Below, in pieces: positions 44,584-54,535 of a stretch of DNA of 64,000 nucleotides. Both the position numbers and the translations under genes were made by a program. Under the pieces are notes generated by a model. That model did no database searches and was not told where the DNA came from. It worked only from the letters and a program-made list of their open reading frames with translations. Origin of the DNA: Candidatus Avedoeria danica. GTDB lineage: Bacteria; Chloroflexota; Anaerolineae; Epilineales; Epilineaceae. The stretch spans positions 190,625 to 254,624 of the forward strand of contig JADJCV010000002.1 in the NCBI GenBank assembly GCA_016703025.1, read 5' to 3'. The first letter of the stretch is position 1, and each line of letters begins with the position of its first letter.

Positions 44584-46971
44584 ATGAACCGATTCCGTCA
44601 CGCCGCGCTGATGGCGTTCGTCAGCGTGGCTGCGTGAAGCGTCAGCGCCTGCCGGGCGCCGGGCGCCGATCCGAACACCGGCCGCGGCGCGCCGGGCGAG
44701 GTCCCGCCAGCCCAGGCCGCGCACGGTCCGGCGGACGCCGCGCACGGCGCACATCACGGCGCCGATCCCGCCGGCCCGCCCGTCCCGGCGTCGGGCGATC
44801 TGCCGCAGTACCCAAGCAACGTGGCGATGGCCGCCCGGCTGGCGCAGATCACGCTCGACATCCCGCCCGACCCGCGCGGCTTCGAGAGCGCCAAGCTCCT
44901 CGACGCGCTGCTGGCCGGCGGCGTTCCGGCCGATCCGCAGCAGCAGGCGGTTTTCGGCTTCCAGATCGCCGTCGCTCAGCTGAACAGCGGCCGGCTCGAG
45001 GAGGCGGCGGCATCGTTCCAGCGGCTGCAGAGCGCGCTGCGACAGACCGAGAACCTGAGCGACTCGGCGAACCTGCGCCAGATCACTTCGCTGTTGGCCG
45101 TCACGTGGCTGCGTTCGGCCGAGACCCGGAACTGCGCCCTGAACCACAATGCCGATTCCTGCATCCTGCCGATCAAGGACGGCGGCGTGCACAAGGACAC
45201 GGAGGCGGTCGACCGGGCGATTCCTGAGCTGACGGCGCTCGTCCGATCGGACCCGGACGACCTGACCAGCCGCTGGCTGCTGAACGTTGCCCACATGGCG
45301 CGCGGCACGTGGCCGGACGGAATCGACGAGCGCCACCGGATCGACCCGAGCGTCTTCGAGGCGGAGGACGACATCGGCCGCTTCGTCGACATCGCGCCGG
45401 CGCTCGGGTTCGACGTGGCCGGCCGGGCCGGCGGCGTCGTCGTCGACGACTTCACGGGCGACGGGAACCTCGACGTGCTGTCGTCCGGCTGGGGGCCCGA
45501 GGAGGGGCTGCACTTCTTCGTAAGCGGCGGCGACGGCACGTTCGAGGACCGCGCTGCGGCGGCAGGTCTGACCGGGATCAACGGCGGGCTGAACATGGTG
45601 CAGGCGGACTACGACGGTGACGGCTGGCTGGATGTCCTCGTGCTCCGCGGGGCGTGGCGCCGCGGGCAGACGATCTTTCCGAACTCACTCCTGCGCAACC
45701 GCGGCGACGGGACGTTCGAGGACGTGACCGAGGCGGCCGGGATGCTGAGCTACCACCCGACGCAGACCGGCGCCTGGTCGGACTTCGACGGCGACGGGGA
45801 CCTCGACCTCTTCGTGGGCAACGAGACGACGGGTGACGGCAACGCCCACCCGAACGAGCTCTGGCGGAACGACGGCGACGGCACGTTCACGGACATCGCG
45901 CGCCAAACGGGCCTCGACATCGGCGGCTTCACCAAGGCGGCCGTGTGGGGCGACTACGACAACGATGGGCGGCCCGATCTCTTCCTCAGCCACCTCGGCG
46001 CGCCGAACGCGCTGTTCCACAACGACGGCCCGGGCGAGGACGGCGGCTGGCGGTTCAGCAACCGGACCACGATCGCCGGCGTCGCCGAGCCGATCATCAG
46101 CTTCCCGGCTTGGTGGTGGGATTACGACAACGACGGTTGGCTCGACCTCCTGGTCAGCGGCTACGGTTCGACCGACCCGCTGGCCGCCGCGAGCCCGATG
46201 GCCGACATCGTGGCGGACTACCTCGGCCAGCCCAACGGCGGCGAGCGCCTGAGGCTCTACCACAACAACGGGGATGGGACGTTCGAGAACGTCGCCCCGA
46301 AGGCCGGCGTCGACGGCGTCTTCATGACGATGGGCTCGAACCACGGCGACCTCGACAACGACGGCTGGGACGACTTCTACCTGGGCACGGGCAACCCCGA
46401 CTTCCGCACGCTCGACCCGAGCCGGATGTTCCGGAACGCCGGCGACGGCACGTTCCGCGACATCACGACGTCCGGCGGCTTCGGCAACCTCCAGAAGGGG
46501 CACGGGATCGCGTTCGCCGACCTCGACAACGACGGCGACCAAGACGTGTACGCCGATTACGGCGGGGCGTACGAGGCGGACTGGTACCCGAACGCGCTCT
46601 ACGAGAACCCCGGCCACGGCAACCACTGGGTCACGCTCCGGCTGCGTGGCCGCGGCGCGAACCCGTCCGCCATCGGCGCGCGCGTCGCGGTGCGCGTGGC
46701 GACGCCGCGGGGATCGCGGACGCTGCACCGGCTCGTGGGATCCGGCGGCAGCTTCGGCGCGAACAGCCTGCAGGTCGAGCTCGGGCTCGGCGACGCGACG
46801 GCCGTCGAAGCCGTGGCCGTGATCTGGCCGGGCGGCGAGGCCGAGGCCTTCACCGGGATCGGGATCGATTCCGTCTGGACGCTGACGGCCGGAGCGCCGG
46901 CTGCCCGTCCGGTCGCTCAGGCGGCGTTCAAGCTGGGCGGGGCTGGGCCTGCGGTGCGGGCGGGTCGGTAG
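44584..46971 (+). pseudogene. FG-GAP/ASPIC lipoprotein with an in-frame TGA in its signal peptide
   Basis: From ATG 44584 the frame encodes a lipoprotein signal peptide 'MNRFRHAALMAFVSVAA', then TGA at 44635-44637, then in the same frame 'SVSAC', a proper lipobox (Cys codon 23), and an uninterrupted 773-codon product to 46971. Residues 80-200 are helical. Seven calcium-type 'DxDxDG' FG-GAP/VCBS motifs lie in a seven-bladed propeller (for example 'DYDGDGWLDV' and 'DLDNDGDQDV'), and a C-terminal ASPIC/UnbV-like domain follows ('WVTLRLRGRGANPSAIGARV'). A single-base error or recent nonsense mutation is the simplest explanation; initiation downstream at 44821 would give an unexported protein. Confidence 0.75.
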
Positions 46972-47866
46972 CACCCGTCGCCGGCAGGATCAGCACGCTG
47001 CACGGACAGCGCAGCATCACGTCGGCGGCGACGCTGCCGAAGACGCGGCGGTCCCAGCCGGTGTAGCCGTGCGTCCCGATGAGCACGAGGTCGGCGGCCC
47101 CTTCCTCGGCCGCCGCGAGGATCGCCTCGCGCGGCTCGCCCACCCGCACCGTGTTCCGGAGGGTAAGGCCGGGTGCCGAGGGAGCGTACGTGCCGGTGAA
47201 GCGGTCGAGCTCGTCGGCCGCGAAGCGATCCATCTGCTCCGGCGAGAACTGGATCCCGGCGCCCCGCTGGCGTTCGTCGAGGACGAACAGCGCCGTCACC
47301 GTCGCCCCCGCCTGTCCCGCCGCCGCCGCCACGAGCGCGCAGCCGGCCGCAAAGGCCTGTCCGGCCAGCGGCGAGAGGTCGACCGGCGCCAGCACGCGCG
47401 CCGGCGCGCCGTCCGCTCGGCCGCGGACGACGAGAACGGGCCGATCGGCACCGGCCAGGACGTGCGAGGCCGTCGAGCCCATGAGCCGGTCGAACAGTCC
47501 ATCGCTGTCCGTGGCGCCGACGACGATGACGTCCGCGTGGATCTCGGCCGCGCGCGCGCGGATCACCCGCCACGGCGTCCCGTCGACGATCTCGGCCGCG
47601 CCGAGGACGTCGGCGCCGATCGCCAGGCGCGCCAGCTGCGCGTCGAGGCGCGCACGAAGCGTCGTCTCGAGCGCGGCGTACGCGTCCGGCGCCAGCGGAC
47701 CGGATGCCGGCAGGTCGTCGTACTCGATGGGCAGGAGCATGGCATGCAACACGTGCAGCCGTGCACCGGCCGCCGCGGCCCAGCGGGCGGCGAGCGCGAC
47801 AACGGTGTCGCTGTCCGGCGAGAGCGTCGTGGCGACGAGGATCGTGCGGAGGCTGGCGGTGGGCAT
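46928..47866 (-). CDS. Tandem universal stress protein (two USP domains)
   Basis: This 312-residue protein consists of two UspA domains, about 5-147 and 155-300. The first has 'ILVATTLSPDSDTVVALAARWA'; the second ends with 'LVLIGTHGYTGWDRRVFGSVAADVMLRCPCSVLILP', the ATP-binding G-2x-G-9x-G(S/T) type signature. UspA-like domains bind ATP or dimerise under stress and are cytoplasmic. It converges with the FG-GAP gene, overlapping it by 44 bp at the 3' ends. Confidence 0.9.
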   Translation of the reverse strand: MPTASLRTILVATTLSPDSDTVVALAARWAAAAGARLHVLHAMLLPIEYDDLPASGPLAPDAYAALETTLRARLDAQLARLAIGADVLGAAEIVDGTPWRVIRARAAEIHADVIVVGATDSDGLFDRLMGSTASHVLAGADRPVLVVRGRADGAPARVLAPVDLSPLAGQAFAAGCALVAAAAGQAGATVTALFVLDERQRGAGIQFSPEQMDRFAADELDRFTGTYAPSAPGLTLRNTVRVGEPREAILAAAEEGAADLVLIGTHGYTGWDRRVFGSVAADVMLRCPCSVLILPATGATDPPAPQAQPRPA

Positions 47867-47971
47867 GGCAGGGCTCCGGGGTGGATCGGTAGGCGGACAT
47901 CGTAGCAGCGATGGGCGATGGTGGGGGGTAGCCGGGGTGGCGGGGGAAGCCGGCGGGCAGCCGGCAGGCAG

Positions 47972-48091
47972 CCGGGAGGATCAACGGCTGAAGCGGGGGG
48001 GGACCGTGGTGCATCCTTCCTGGCGCCTGCGAAGGCAGGCGCGCGGTGGGCGCGCAACCTCAGCGACGGCTTCAGCCGTTGATCCTCCCGG
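47972..48091. repeat. Palindromic intergenic element (23-bp terminal arms)
   Basis: Perfect 23-bp inverted arms at 47972-47994 and 48069-48091 (core atcaacggctgaagc) enclose about 74 bp containing a second hairpin (gcgcctgc..gcaggcgc). It looks like a repetitive palindromic element or a structured RNA in the gap between the USP and GNAT genes. Confidence 0.7.
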
Positions 48092-48172
48092 CATGCCGCC
48101 ACCGCCTCTGCTGCCTCTACAATTGCACCCTCATTTGAGCACCCGACCTCCACCCCCCTTGCGAGAGCCACG

Positions 48173-49276
48173 ATGACGACGTCTCCCCCCGTTTCCCCGC
48201 CCCTGGACCCTCTCGTCCTCACCCCGTTCGACGGCCCTACCGCCCCCGACGACGTCGCCGAGCGCCTGACCGACCTGCGCCTTGCGCTGCGCGCCGAACG
48301 CGACGCCGACGATCCGCCGCGGCCGCGCCGCGCCCTGCTGGCATCGCTGCGCGGCCCACATCCGCCCGGCACGATCGAGCGCTGGGTGCTGGCGATGGTG
48401 GACGGCGAGGCGGTCGGGTTCGGCAACTGGGAGATCGAAGGCAACGAGAACCCGCAGCTCGCCTGGATCGAGGTCTTCGTGCTGCCCGCGTGGCGGCGGC
48501 AGGGCATCGGGCGGCGGATCGCTCAGGTCATGACGGACGATGTGGGTCGCCACGGCGCGACCGAGATCGGCTTCGGGATCGTCGGCCACATCGATGTCGG
48601 CCGGTCGCTGATCGATCACGTCGAGAACGCGTGGGGCCTGCCGTGCCGGCTGATCGAACGGATCTCGCGGCTGGCGCTCGCCGAAGTCGATCCCGACGAC
48701 ATCCGCGGGCAGGCGGCGGCGCGGACGGCGCGCGTAGCGGATCGCTATCGCCCGCTGTTCTTCGCCGACGACGACTTCCCGGGTCCTGAGACCGGGTTCG
48801 ATATCGACGACTACTTTCAGATGAGCACCGAGATCGACAACCTCATGCCGCTCGAGGACCTGACGATGGCCCCCGAGCGCTGGACGCCCGAGCGCTGGGC
48901 GGCGATGATCGCCAACCAGCGCGGGCAGGGGATGGTGCTCTGGAACTACGTCGCCCAGCGGACGTCCGACGGCCGGATCGTGGGCCTTTCGAACGTGAGC
49001 TTCGATCCGAACGACCCGTGGAAGGTGAGCCAGTGGGCCACCGGCGTCCGGAAGAGCGAGCAGAACCAGGGGCTCGGCAAGGTGCTCAAGCTCTGGATGC
49101 TCGTGAAACTGTTCGACGAAGTGCCCGGCGCGCGCGTCATCGACACCGGCAACGCCGTGTCAAACGCGGCGATGATCGGCATCAACACGGATCTCGGGTT
49201 CCAGGAGCACTTCCGGGAGCACTGCTATCAGGTCGGGATGGAGCGTTGGCGGGAGATCCTCGGCGGGATGTGGTAG
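48173..49276 (+). CDS. Tandem GNAT acetyltransferase
   Basis: The 367-residue protein contains two GNAT folds. The first (about 15-165) has the acetyl-CoA pyrophosphate-binding 'WRRQGIGRRI'; the second (about 195-360) has 'EQNQGLGKVL'. Both keep the (Q/R)xxGxG/A motif, so both could bind acetyl-CoA. Tandem GNATs of this layout are often of the MSL-/aminoglycoside-like or mycothiol-synthase-like type, but no substrate can be assigned. It is cytoplasmic. A G-C-rich hairpin lies directly after its stop. Confidence 0.88.
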   Translation: MTTSPPVSPPLDPLVLTPFDGPTAPDDVAERLTDLRLALRAERDADDPPRPRRALLASLRGPHPPGTIERWVLAMVDGEAVGFGNWEIEGNENPQLAWIEVFVLPAWRRQGIGRRIAQVMTDDVGRHGATEIGFGIVGHIDVGRSLIDHVENAWGLPCRLIERISRLALAEVDPDDIRGQAAARTARVADRYRPLFFADDDFPGPETGFDIDDYFQMSTEIDNLMPLEDLTMAPERWTPERWAAMIANQRGQGMVLWNYVAQRTSDGRIVGLSNVSFDPNDPWKVSQWATGVRKSEQNQGLGKVLKLWMLVKLFDEVPGARVIDTGNAVSNAAMIGINTDLGFQEHFREHCYQVGMERWREILGGMW

Positions 49277-49298
49277 GGGCACCCCCCTGCGGGTGCCC
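49277..49298. terminator. Short hairpin between convergent GNAT and subtilase genes
   Basis: The 8-bp arms gggcaccc (49277-49284) and gggtgccc (49291-49298) lie in the 31-bp gap between two convergent stops. A bidirectional terminator is plausible, although no T tract is present. Confidence 0.5.
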
Positions 49299-49307
49299 GG
49301 CATGGGC

Positions 49308-52300
49308 CTACGGCCCCATCACCGCCGCATCGAACGTCGCGAGCACCTGCGGCAGGTAGACCGGCCCGCACACGACCCGCAGTCCGCCGCCGTCGATCCA
49401 CGCCCACTGGCCGTTGCCGGCGAAGTCGTTCTCGGGATAGATCGCCAGGTAGCCGTCGTGGCGGCGGCAGGACGTGCCGCTTCGGCCGGCGTCGATCGCC
49501 AGCGGGATCGATCCGGTGCGGCCGCCGGCGACGGCCGTCGCGGGTGCCGCGAGACGGACGGCCTGCGTCGTCGGGTCGAACGTGAGGCGCGGTCCGCCGG
49601 GCTGGTCGGCGCCGTCCGGGACGACGTCGGGCAGCCCGATGTGCGACCAGTCCTCGTGCGTGCCGCGGCGGACGACCCAGAAGTCGAACGGCGCGGGCTC
49701 CGTCATGCCGAGGAGGGTCATCGGCACGGAGAGGACGCTGGCGTGCGTCGCGACGTCCGAGCTGAACAGGGTGTCCGTCGTGCGCTCCGTGCCCGTGATG
49801 GCGTTCGATGACGCCACCCACCGGCCGACGAACGTCTGGACGCGGTCCGGGCCGCGGTGGTCGCCGGCGCGGACGCGCCAGTCGGCGCTGCCGTCGCGGT
49901 CCGTGTCGATGAAGATCTGGGTCTGCTGCGGGACCGGCATCATGACCGCGGCGTGCGTCACGACGGCGAAGTCCAGGCGGTCGGCCGTCGTCGATGTTGT
50001 GGACGCCGTCGTCGCGCGGACGCCGACGGCGGCGACGTCGAGGGCGTCGGGCACGTTCGGCTCATCGGGGTCGGTCGGCATCGCGTCGACGGCGCCGGCC
50101 GGGGTGACGACCGTCCCGCCGGGTGTCCCGAGGCCGGGGGTGCGCTGCGCCGGGCGGTGGAAGAGCTGGACCGTGCCCGTGAAGGGCGAGGTGTTGTCGA
50201 ACGTGAGGCGGTGGCCCGGGCCGGCGTCGGGATCGGCCATCCAGGTGTGGGCGACGGCCGAGGCGCGGCGGGCCATGAGGTAGAACGGGACGGCGGCGGC
50301 GGGCGCGGTGACGTCGGGCAGCGGTTGCGCGTTCCCGTCCACCGGCTGGAAGGTCAGCCAGCCGTCGATCTCGCTCGCCTCGACGCTGCCGATCCCGTCG
50401 CCGGTGGCCGCCGGGTAGAGCGTCCAGTCGGCAAGCTTCGCCGGGTCGATGGCGACCGAGATCGGTGCCGTGCGCGTTTCGCGCGGCGCGAGGCTGTGGA
50501 CGACGGATTCCTGGAGCTGGAACGTGAGGCCGGCGTCGGCCGCCGCCGGGCGGCGGAAGCGGGGCACGATTCTGTACGTCACCGGCGCGTCCGTCAGGTT
50601 CGTGAGCGTCACCGGCAGCGTGACGTTCACCGGCGCGGTCAGCGCGCGGATGCCGACGTTCAGGCTGGCGATCGTGCCGGCGCGCGCGAGGAGCGGGCCG
50701 GTGCCGGCGCGCAGGACGTCCAGGCGGCCTGCTCCCTGGCGCGGGATCGGCACGATGCCGCCGCCGGCATACACCGTCGGCTGGGCGTAGTTCATCAGGA
50801 GCGCCGCCACGCCGAGGCCGTCGAGGCTGAGGTTCTCCGCCCGGTTTCGCTGGGCCACGACGCCGGCCGCGCCGGCGACGTGCGGGCCGGCCATCGACGT
50901 GCCGTTGAACGAGGCGCCGCGCGTGCCGGTGCCCATCGCCGCCGAGAGGATGTTGCTGCCCGGCGCGGCGATGTCCGGCTTGAGCGCGCCGTGGATGTTC
51001 GGGCCGCGTGAGCTGTAGCCGGCGACGAGGTCGGCGCTGGAGAGGTCGAGGCTTACCTTGGACGCATCGAACGTGACGTGCATCACCGCGCCGCCGAGGA
51101 GCATGTCGCGCAGCGTCTCGCCGGGGGCGCGGTCGATCATCGCGGCCGGGATCGTGATGCCGGCCGCGTCGCCGGCCATCTGGCTCTTGGGGTTCTCGTT
51201 GGTGTACATGAGGATGGCGATCGCGCCCTTGCCCTGGGCCTTGAGGATCTTGTCCGACAGGTTGCACAGCCCGCGCTCGACGAGCGCGACGCGCTCGCTC
51301 ACGTCCTGCGGCTGCGGGTCCTCGCCGCAGCCCCGGCCGAACCACGCCAGCTGGCCCTCCATGCGGCCGCCGGCGATGACATCCTTGAACGGCCGGGCGA
51401 TGACGCTCTCGAGCCCGACGTGCGTCGTCGATGTGATCCCGTTGGTCGTGACGATCTCCATCCCGGACTCGGGCGGCACGGTGCTGGCCACCGAGACGAC
51501 CGGCGGGCTGGCGGACGGCGTCCCGACGATGAACGCCCGGTTGCCGGAGTTGCCGGCCGAGGCGACGACGGTCACGCCGGCGGCGGTGGCGGCGGCGGCG
51601 GTGGTATCGAACAGCGTGCTGGCCACCGCCCAGTCCTCGCCGAGGCTGATATTAACGGCATCCACCCGCGGCGGAACGGTGCCGCGCGTCTCGATCCCGA
51701 GGTTCACGTTGCCGCACCACTCGATGGCATCCACGAGGACGTCCGCTGCCTCATCGTCGCCGTCCTCGCCGTAGATCTTCAGGCCCACCAGCTTGGCACC
51801 GGGCGCGACGCCGTTGCTGAGCCCTCCGGCAAACGCGTTGCCGGCCACGATGCCCGAGACGTGCGTGCCGTGGCCGCCGCCGTCCAGCGGGTCGGGGTCC
51901 GGGATGGGCGTGCTGGTGCACGTCCCGGCCGCTTCCTGCGCCGCCGAGCAGAGGTGCGGCGGGTTGTAGCGCCGTCCGACGAAGTCGTAGCCGGCGACGA
52001 CCTTGGCGTTCGGGAAGAGCGGTTGGCCCTCCCAGAGGTCGTCGATCCGCTGCGTGTCGGTCACGGCGCTGGCCGCCGCATAGGCCGCTTCCGTGCCCGG
52101 CCCGCCGAGGTGGGCGTGCGTGTAGTCCACGCCGGTGTCGATGACCGCCGTGTACGACCCCGTGCCGTCATAGCCCTTCTGCGTCGCCAAGGCCGGCCCG
52201 CCGATGAACGGCACGCTGCCGTCCAGCTGCGGCGTGACGAGCGGCGCCGGCTCGATCGCCAGGATGCCGGGCACCGTGGCCAGCCGCGCCACCTGATCGG

Positions 52301-52724
52301 CCGTGGCGTGCAGCAGGAAGCCGTTCGCCAGCGTCGTGTACCGGCTGATCACCTGGGCGCCCGTCGCCTCGGCCGCCGCCACTGCCGGCGCCTGCGCCGC
52401 CAGCACCGCCGCCCTCGCCGCCACCAGCTCGTCGTGCATCGTCGCTGCGCGCGCCCGCACGTCGGCCGCGCTGGCCGGACTGCCGTCCGCGTCCGCCAGG
52501 CGGGCCGCGAACTGCTGCCACACGCTCTCGCCGGCCACGGTCACGAGGAGGCTGGCGCGGGGGGCGGGGTCCGGTTGGGCCGCCGGCGGTGCGGGGGCGA
52601 TCGGGGGCGCGGCGGGCGCCGACGGCGCGGCGGCGGTGGGCGTCGTGTGGGCCGCGGCGGTGGCGAGGGCGAGGGCGAGGGCGGGGGCGAGCGCGAGGCG
52701 GGCGAAGGCGGGGCGCACGGTCAT
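49308..52724 (-). CDS. Exported S8 subtilisin-family serine peptidase
   Basis: This 1,138-residue protein has a signal peptide (about 1-30), an inhibitor-I9-like propeptide (about 55-170) and a peptidase S8 domain with the full triad: Asp in 'AVIDTGVDYTH' (near 194), His in 'GHGTHVSG' (near 284) and Ser in 'FNGTSMAGPHVAG' (near 608). A PA-type insert (about 440-540) sits between His and Ser, as in C5a-peptidase and plant subtilases. The 450-residue C-terminal part is beta-rich and Fn3-like. It probably degrades extracellular protein. No anchor motif is seen. Confidence 0.92.
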   Translation of the reverse strand: MTVRPAFARLALAPALALALATAAAHTTPTAAAPSAPAAPPIAPAPPAAQPDPAPRASLLVTVAGESVWQQFAARLADADGSPASAADVRARAATMHDELVAARAAVLAAQAPAVAAAEATGAQVISRYTTLANGFLLHATADQVARLATVPGILAIEPAPLVTPQLDGSVPFIGGPALATQKGYDGTGSYTAVIDTGVDYTHAHLGGPGTEAAYAAASAVTDTQRIDDLWEGQPLFPNAKVVAGYDFVGRRYNPPHLCSAAQEAAGTCTSTPIPDPDPLDGGGHGTHVSGIVAGNAFAGGLSNGVAPGAKLVGLKIYGEDGDDEAADVLVDAIEWCGNVNLGIETRGTVPPRVDAVNISLGEDWAVASTLFDTTAAAATAAGVTVVASAGNSGNRAFIVGTPSASPPVVSVASTVPPESGMEIVTTNGITSTTHVGLESVIARPFKDVIAGGRMEGQLAWFGRGCGEDPQPQDVSERVALVERGLCNLSDKILKAQGKGAIAILMYTNENPKSQMAGDAAGITIPAAMIDRAPGETLRDMLLGGAVMHVTFDASKVSLDLSSADLVAGYSSRGPNIHGALKPDIAAPGSNILSAAMGTGTRGASFNGTSMAGPHVAGAAGVVAQRNRAENLSLDGLGVAALLMNYAQPTVYAGGGIVPIPRQGAGRLDVLRAGTGPLLARAGTIASLNVGIRALTAPVNVTLPVTLTNLTDAPVTYRIVPRFRRPAAADAGLTFQLQESVVHSLAPRETRTAPISVAIDPAKLADWTLYPAATGDGIGSVEASEIDGWLTFQPVDGNAQPLPDVTAPAAAVPFYLMARRASAVAHTWMADPDAGPGHRLTFDNTSPFTGTVQLFHRPAQRTPGLGTPGGTVVTPAGAVDAMPTDPDEPNVPDALDVAAVGVRATTASTTSTTADRLDFAVVTHAAVMMPVPQQTQIFIDTDRDGSADWRVRAGDHRGPDRVQTFVGRWVASSNAITGTERTTDTLFSSDVATHASVLSVPMTLLGMTEPAPFDFWVVRRGTHEDWSHIGLPDVVPDGADQPGGPRLTFDPTTQAVRLAAPATAVAGGRTGSIPLAIDAGRSGTSCRRHDGYLAIYPENDFAGNGQWAWIDGGGLRVVCGPVYLPQVLATFDAAVMGP

Positions 52725-52902
52725 CGGGCGGGCTTCTTTCGGGTGGTGCGGGTCGGGTTGGGATGGTCGGGTTAGGCGGGTTGGGCTGTCTGGACGATGG
52801 GGTGGCGCAGTCGGAGCGCGGGTACGGCGGGTACGGTACGGCGGGGGCCGTGGGCGGTCAAGCGGTTCGGGTCGGCCGCAGCCGAAAGTTCGAACCAGGC
52901 GA

Positions 52903-52931
52903 TTGACACCACCCGCCGAGCCGGCTATAAT
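52903..52931 (+). promoter_or_regulatory. Consensus sigma-70 promoter of tRNA-Gly
   Basis: TTGACA at 52903-52908 and TATAAT at 52926-52931 are separated by 17 bp, a perfect match to consensus, 12 bp before the tRNA-Gly 5' end. Confidence 0.92.
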
Positions 52932-52943
52932 CCACCTTCGTTC

Positions 52944-53015
<72 letters not shown>

Positions 53016-53020
53016 TCATA

Positions 53021-53045
53021 GGCGAGGCTCCGTGCCTCGCCTTTT
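53021..53045 (+). terminator. Intrinsic terminator after tRNA-Gly
   Basis: ggcgaggc (53021-53028) pairs with gcctcgcc (53034-53041) and is followed by TTTT, five bases after the tRNA. Confidence 0.88.
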
Positions 53046-53158
53046 CGTAGCCTCGTCGGGGATCGTCCGAATCGTGACCGGGTCGATACCGGGTCGTTGG
53101 CAACGGCGGTTCACGGCGCGGAACACGCGGCGCGGTCCGTCCGTCGGTCGGAAGTCAG

Positions 53159-53231
53159 GCCACCCTAGCTCAGTTGGTAGAGCAGCTCACTCGTAATGAG
53201 CAGGTCGACGGTTCGAGTCCGTCGGGTGGCT
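53159..53231 (+). tRNA. tRNA-Thr(CGT), integration site
   Basis: Acceptor gccaccc/gggtggc, D-arm 'GCTCAGTTGGTAGAGC', anticodon loop ctCGTaa in a GCTCA/TGAGC stem, and T-arm with TTCGAGT. CCA is encoded at 53232-53234. From A53189, in the anticodon arm, the sequence is repeated at 61683, so the 3' half is supplied by the integrated element. Confidence 0.96.
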
Positions 53232-53292
53232 CCATCTTTTTACAGAGTAAATGCGGTCGCTTGAAGCGTTCAGGGCCGCGCCTAGCTGGCCC
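53189..53292. repeat. Left attachment repeat (attL)
   Basis: These 104 bp are identical to 61683-61786. They begin at the tRNA-Thr anticodon loop, restore the tRNA 3' half, and run on past the CCA and a T5 stretch. Confidence 0.9.
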
Positions 53293-53294
53293 AA

Positions 53295-53317
53295 GTATGC
53301 CAACGCGTATGCCAACG
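53295..53317. repeat. Candidate integrase arm-type site, left end
   Basis: The tandem word tatgccaacgcg occurs twice (gtatgccaacgcgtatgcc). The same 22-bp block is found at 61556-61577 near the right end, in the same orientation, which suits arm-type integrase or excisionase binding sites. Confidence 0.55.
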
Positions 53318-53343
53318 CGGATCGCACAGCCCTTCCGCTAGCT

Positions 53344-54275
53344 GCTATTTCCCGCGCCGGCGCCGGGGGGGGGGGGGGGGTTGTTTTCCTCGCCCGGGGG
53401 GCCGGGCACCCCCCCGGCCGGGGGGGGGGGCAAAGCCCCCCGCCGCACCACCCGCGCGGGGAGGGGCAAAAGGCGCCCCCCCCAGGGGGCGCCCGGGGGT
53501 TCGGGGGGGGGGTCCTCCGTTTTTTCCGGGGGGGGGCGGCATGGGCGGGGGGGGGGGGGGGGGGGGAAAAGGGGAAAACCGGGGGGGCGGGGGGGGGGGG
53601 TGGGGGGCGGGGCCGCGGGGGGAACAAAATAAAAAAAAAACAAGCCCCCCCCCCGTTTTCGTCGGCGGGGGGGGGTTTTTTTGCAAATATTTTTTGGGGG
53701 GGGGGCCCGCCGGGGGGGGGGGGGCCGGGCCAACCCCCCCCGGGCCGGGGCCACTTGTGGGGGGGGGGGGCCCCCGGGGGGCCCCCCGGGGGCCCCCCGG
53801 GGGGGGGCGGGTCGGAAAAAGCCCCCCCGGGCCGGGGCCACCCGGGGGGGGGCCGCCCGTGGGGGGGCCCCCCGGGGGGGGGGGCGGGGGGGGGCGCGCC
53901 GGGGGGGGGGCCTCCCCCCCCGGCCCACCCGGGGGGGGGCCACCCGGGGGGGGGGGGGGGGTTTGGGTCCCCGGCGGGGGGGGGGGGGAGGGGGGCGGCC
54001 CGGGGGGGGGTTTTTCGGGATAGAACCCCCCGGGCAGGGGCGGGCCGGGGGCAAACCCAACCCGGGGGGGGCCAACCGGGCCTTAAAAAATAGGGGGGGG
54101 GCGGGGGGGGGGCCCCCCTCCCGGGGGGGGCCAATCGGGGGGGGGCCCCCCCCGCGGGGGCCAACCGGGGGGGGCCAACCGGGGGGGGGGGGGACCGGGG
54201 GGGGGGGGGCCGGGAAGGGGCGGGCCGGTGGGGGGCCAATCGGGGGGGCTTCCCCCGGGGGGGGGGGCCCGGGGG
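53344..54275. other. Poly-G/C low-complexity block, probable artefact
   Basis: About 930 bp consists almost wholly of G runs with shorter C runs. The corresponding place in the second copy of the element (61835-61836) has no such insert; flanking words 'gctagctg' and 'tagctagccagggct' are adjacent there. All open frames here translate to Pro/Gly/Ala repeats and are not genes. Confidence 0.75.
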
Positions 54276-54290
54276 CATAGCTAGCCAGGG

Positions 54291-54535
54291 CTGAGGGGAG
54301 AGGGGTGAGGAGGGAGAGGGGGAGAGGAGAGGAGGAAGAGGAGGAGAGGGGATGAGAAGGATTGGGGAGCGAGAGAAAAGGGAGGAAGAAGGAGTAAGAG
54401 AGAAAAAAGAAAGGAAGAAGCTGAAGAAGAAAGGGGAGTTGAAGAGGGAGAGGATTTTGAGAGCCGGGGGAAAGGGGGGGAGGAAGGGCGAGAAGAGGAA
54501 GGGGGAAAGGTCGAGGAAAAGGGGGTTCCTATTGA
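54291..54535. other. Homopurine (G/A) block, probable artefact
   Basis: About 245 bp are almost purely G and A, ending at the integrase stop. The second copy lacks this block as well ('gccagggct' joins directly to 'agccgatcccg'), and there the integrase stops at TAG after 'GGIG', whereas here it reads 'GGIGSQ' and then stops. Confidence 0.72.

Noticed and set aside
47972..48091. Miniature insertion sequence with target duplication
   Set aside because: No flanking direct repeat could be seen, so it is listed only as a palindromic element.
53344..54290. Long open frames rich in Pro/Gly/Ala on both strands
   Set aside because: They arise from homopolymer G/C runs in a block absent from the second copy of the element; no start signals or family features.
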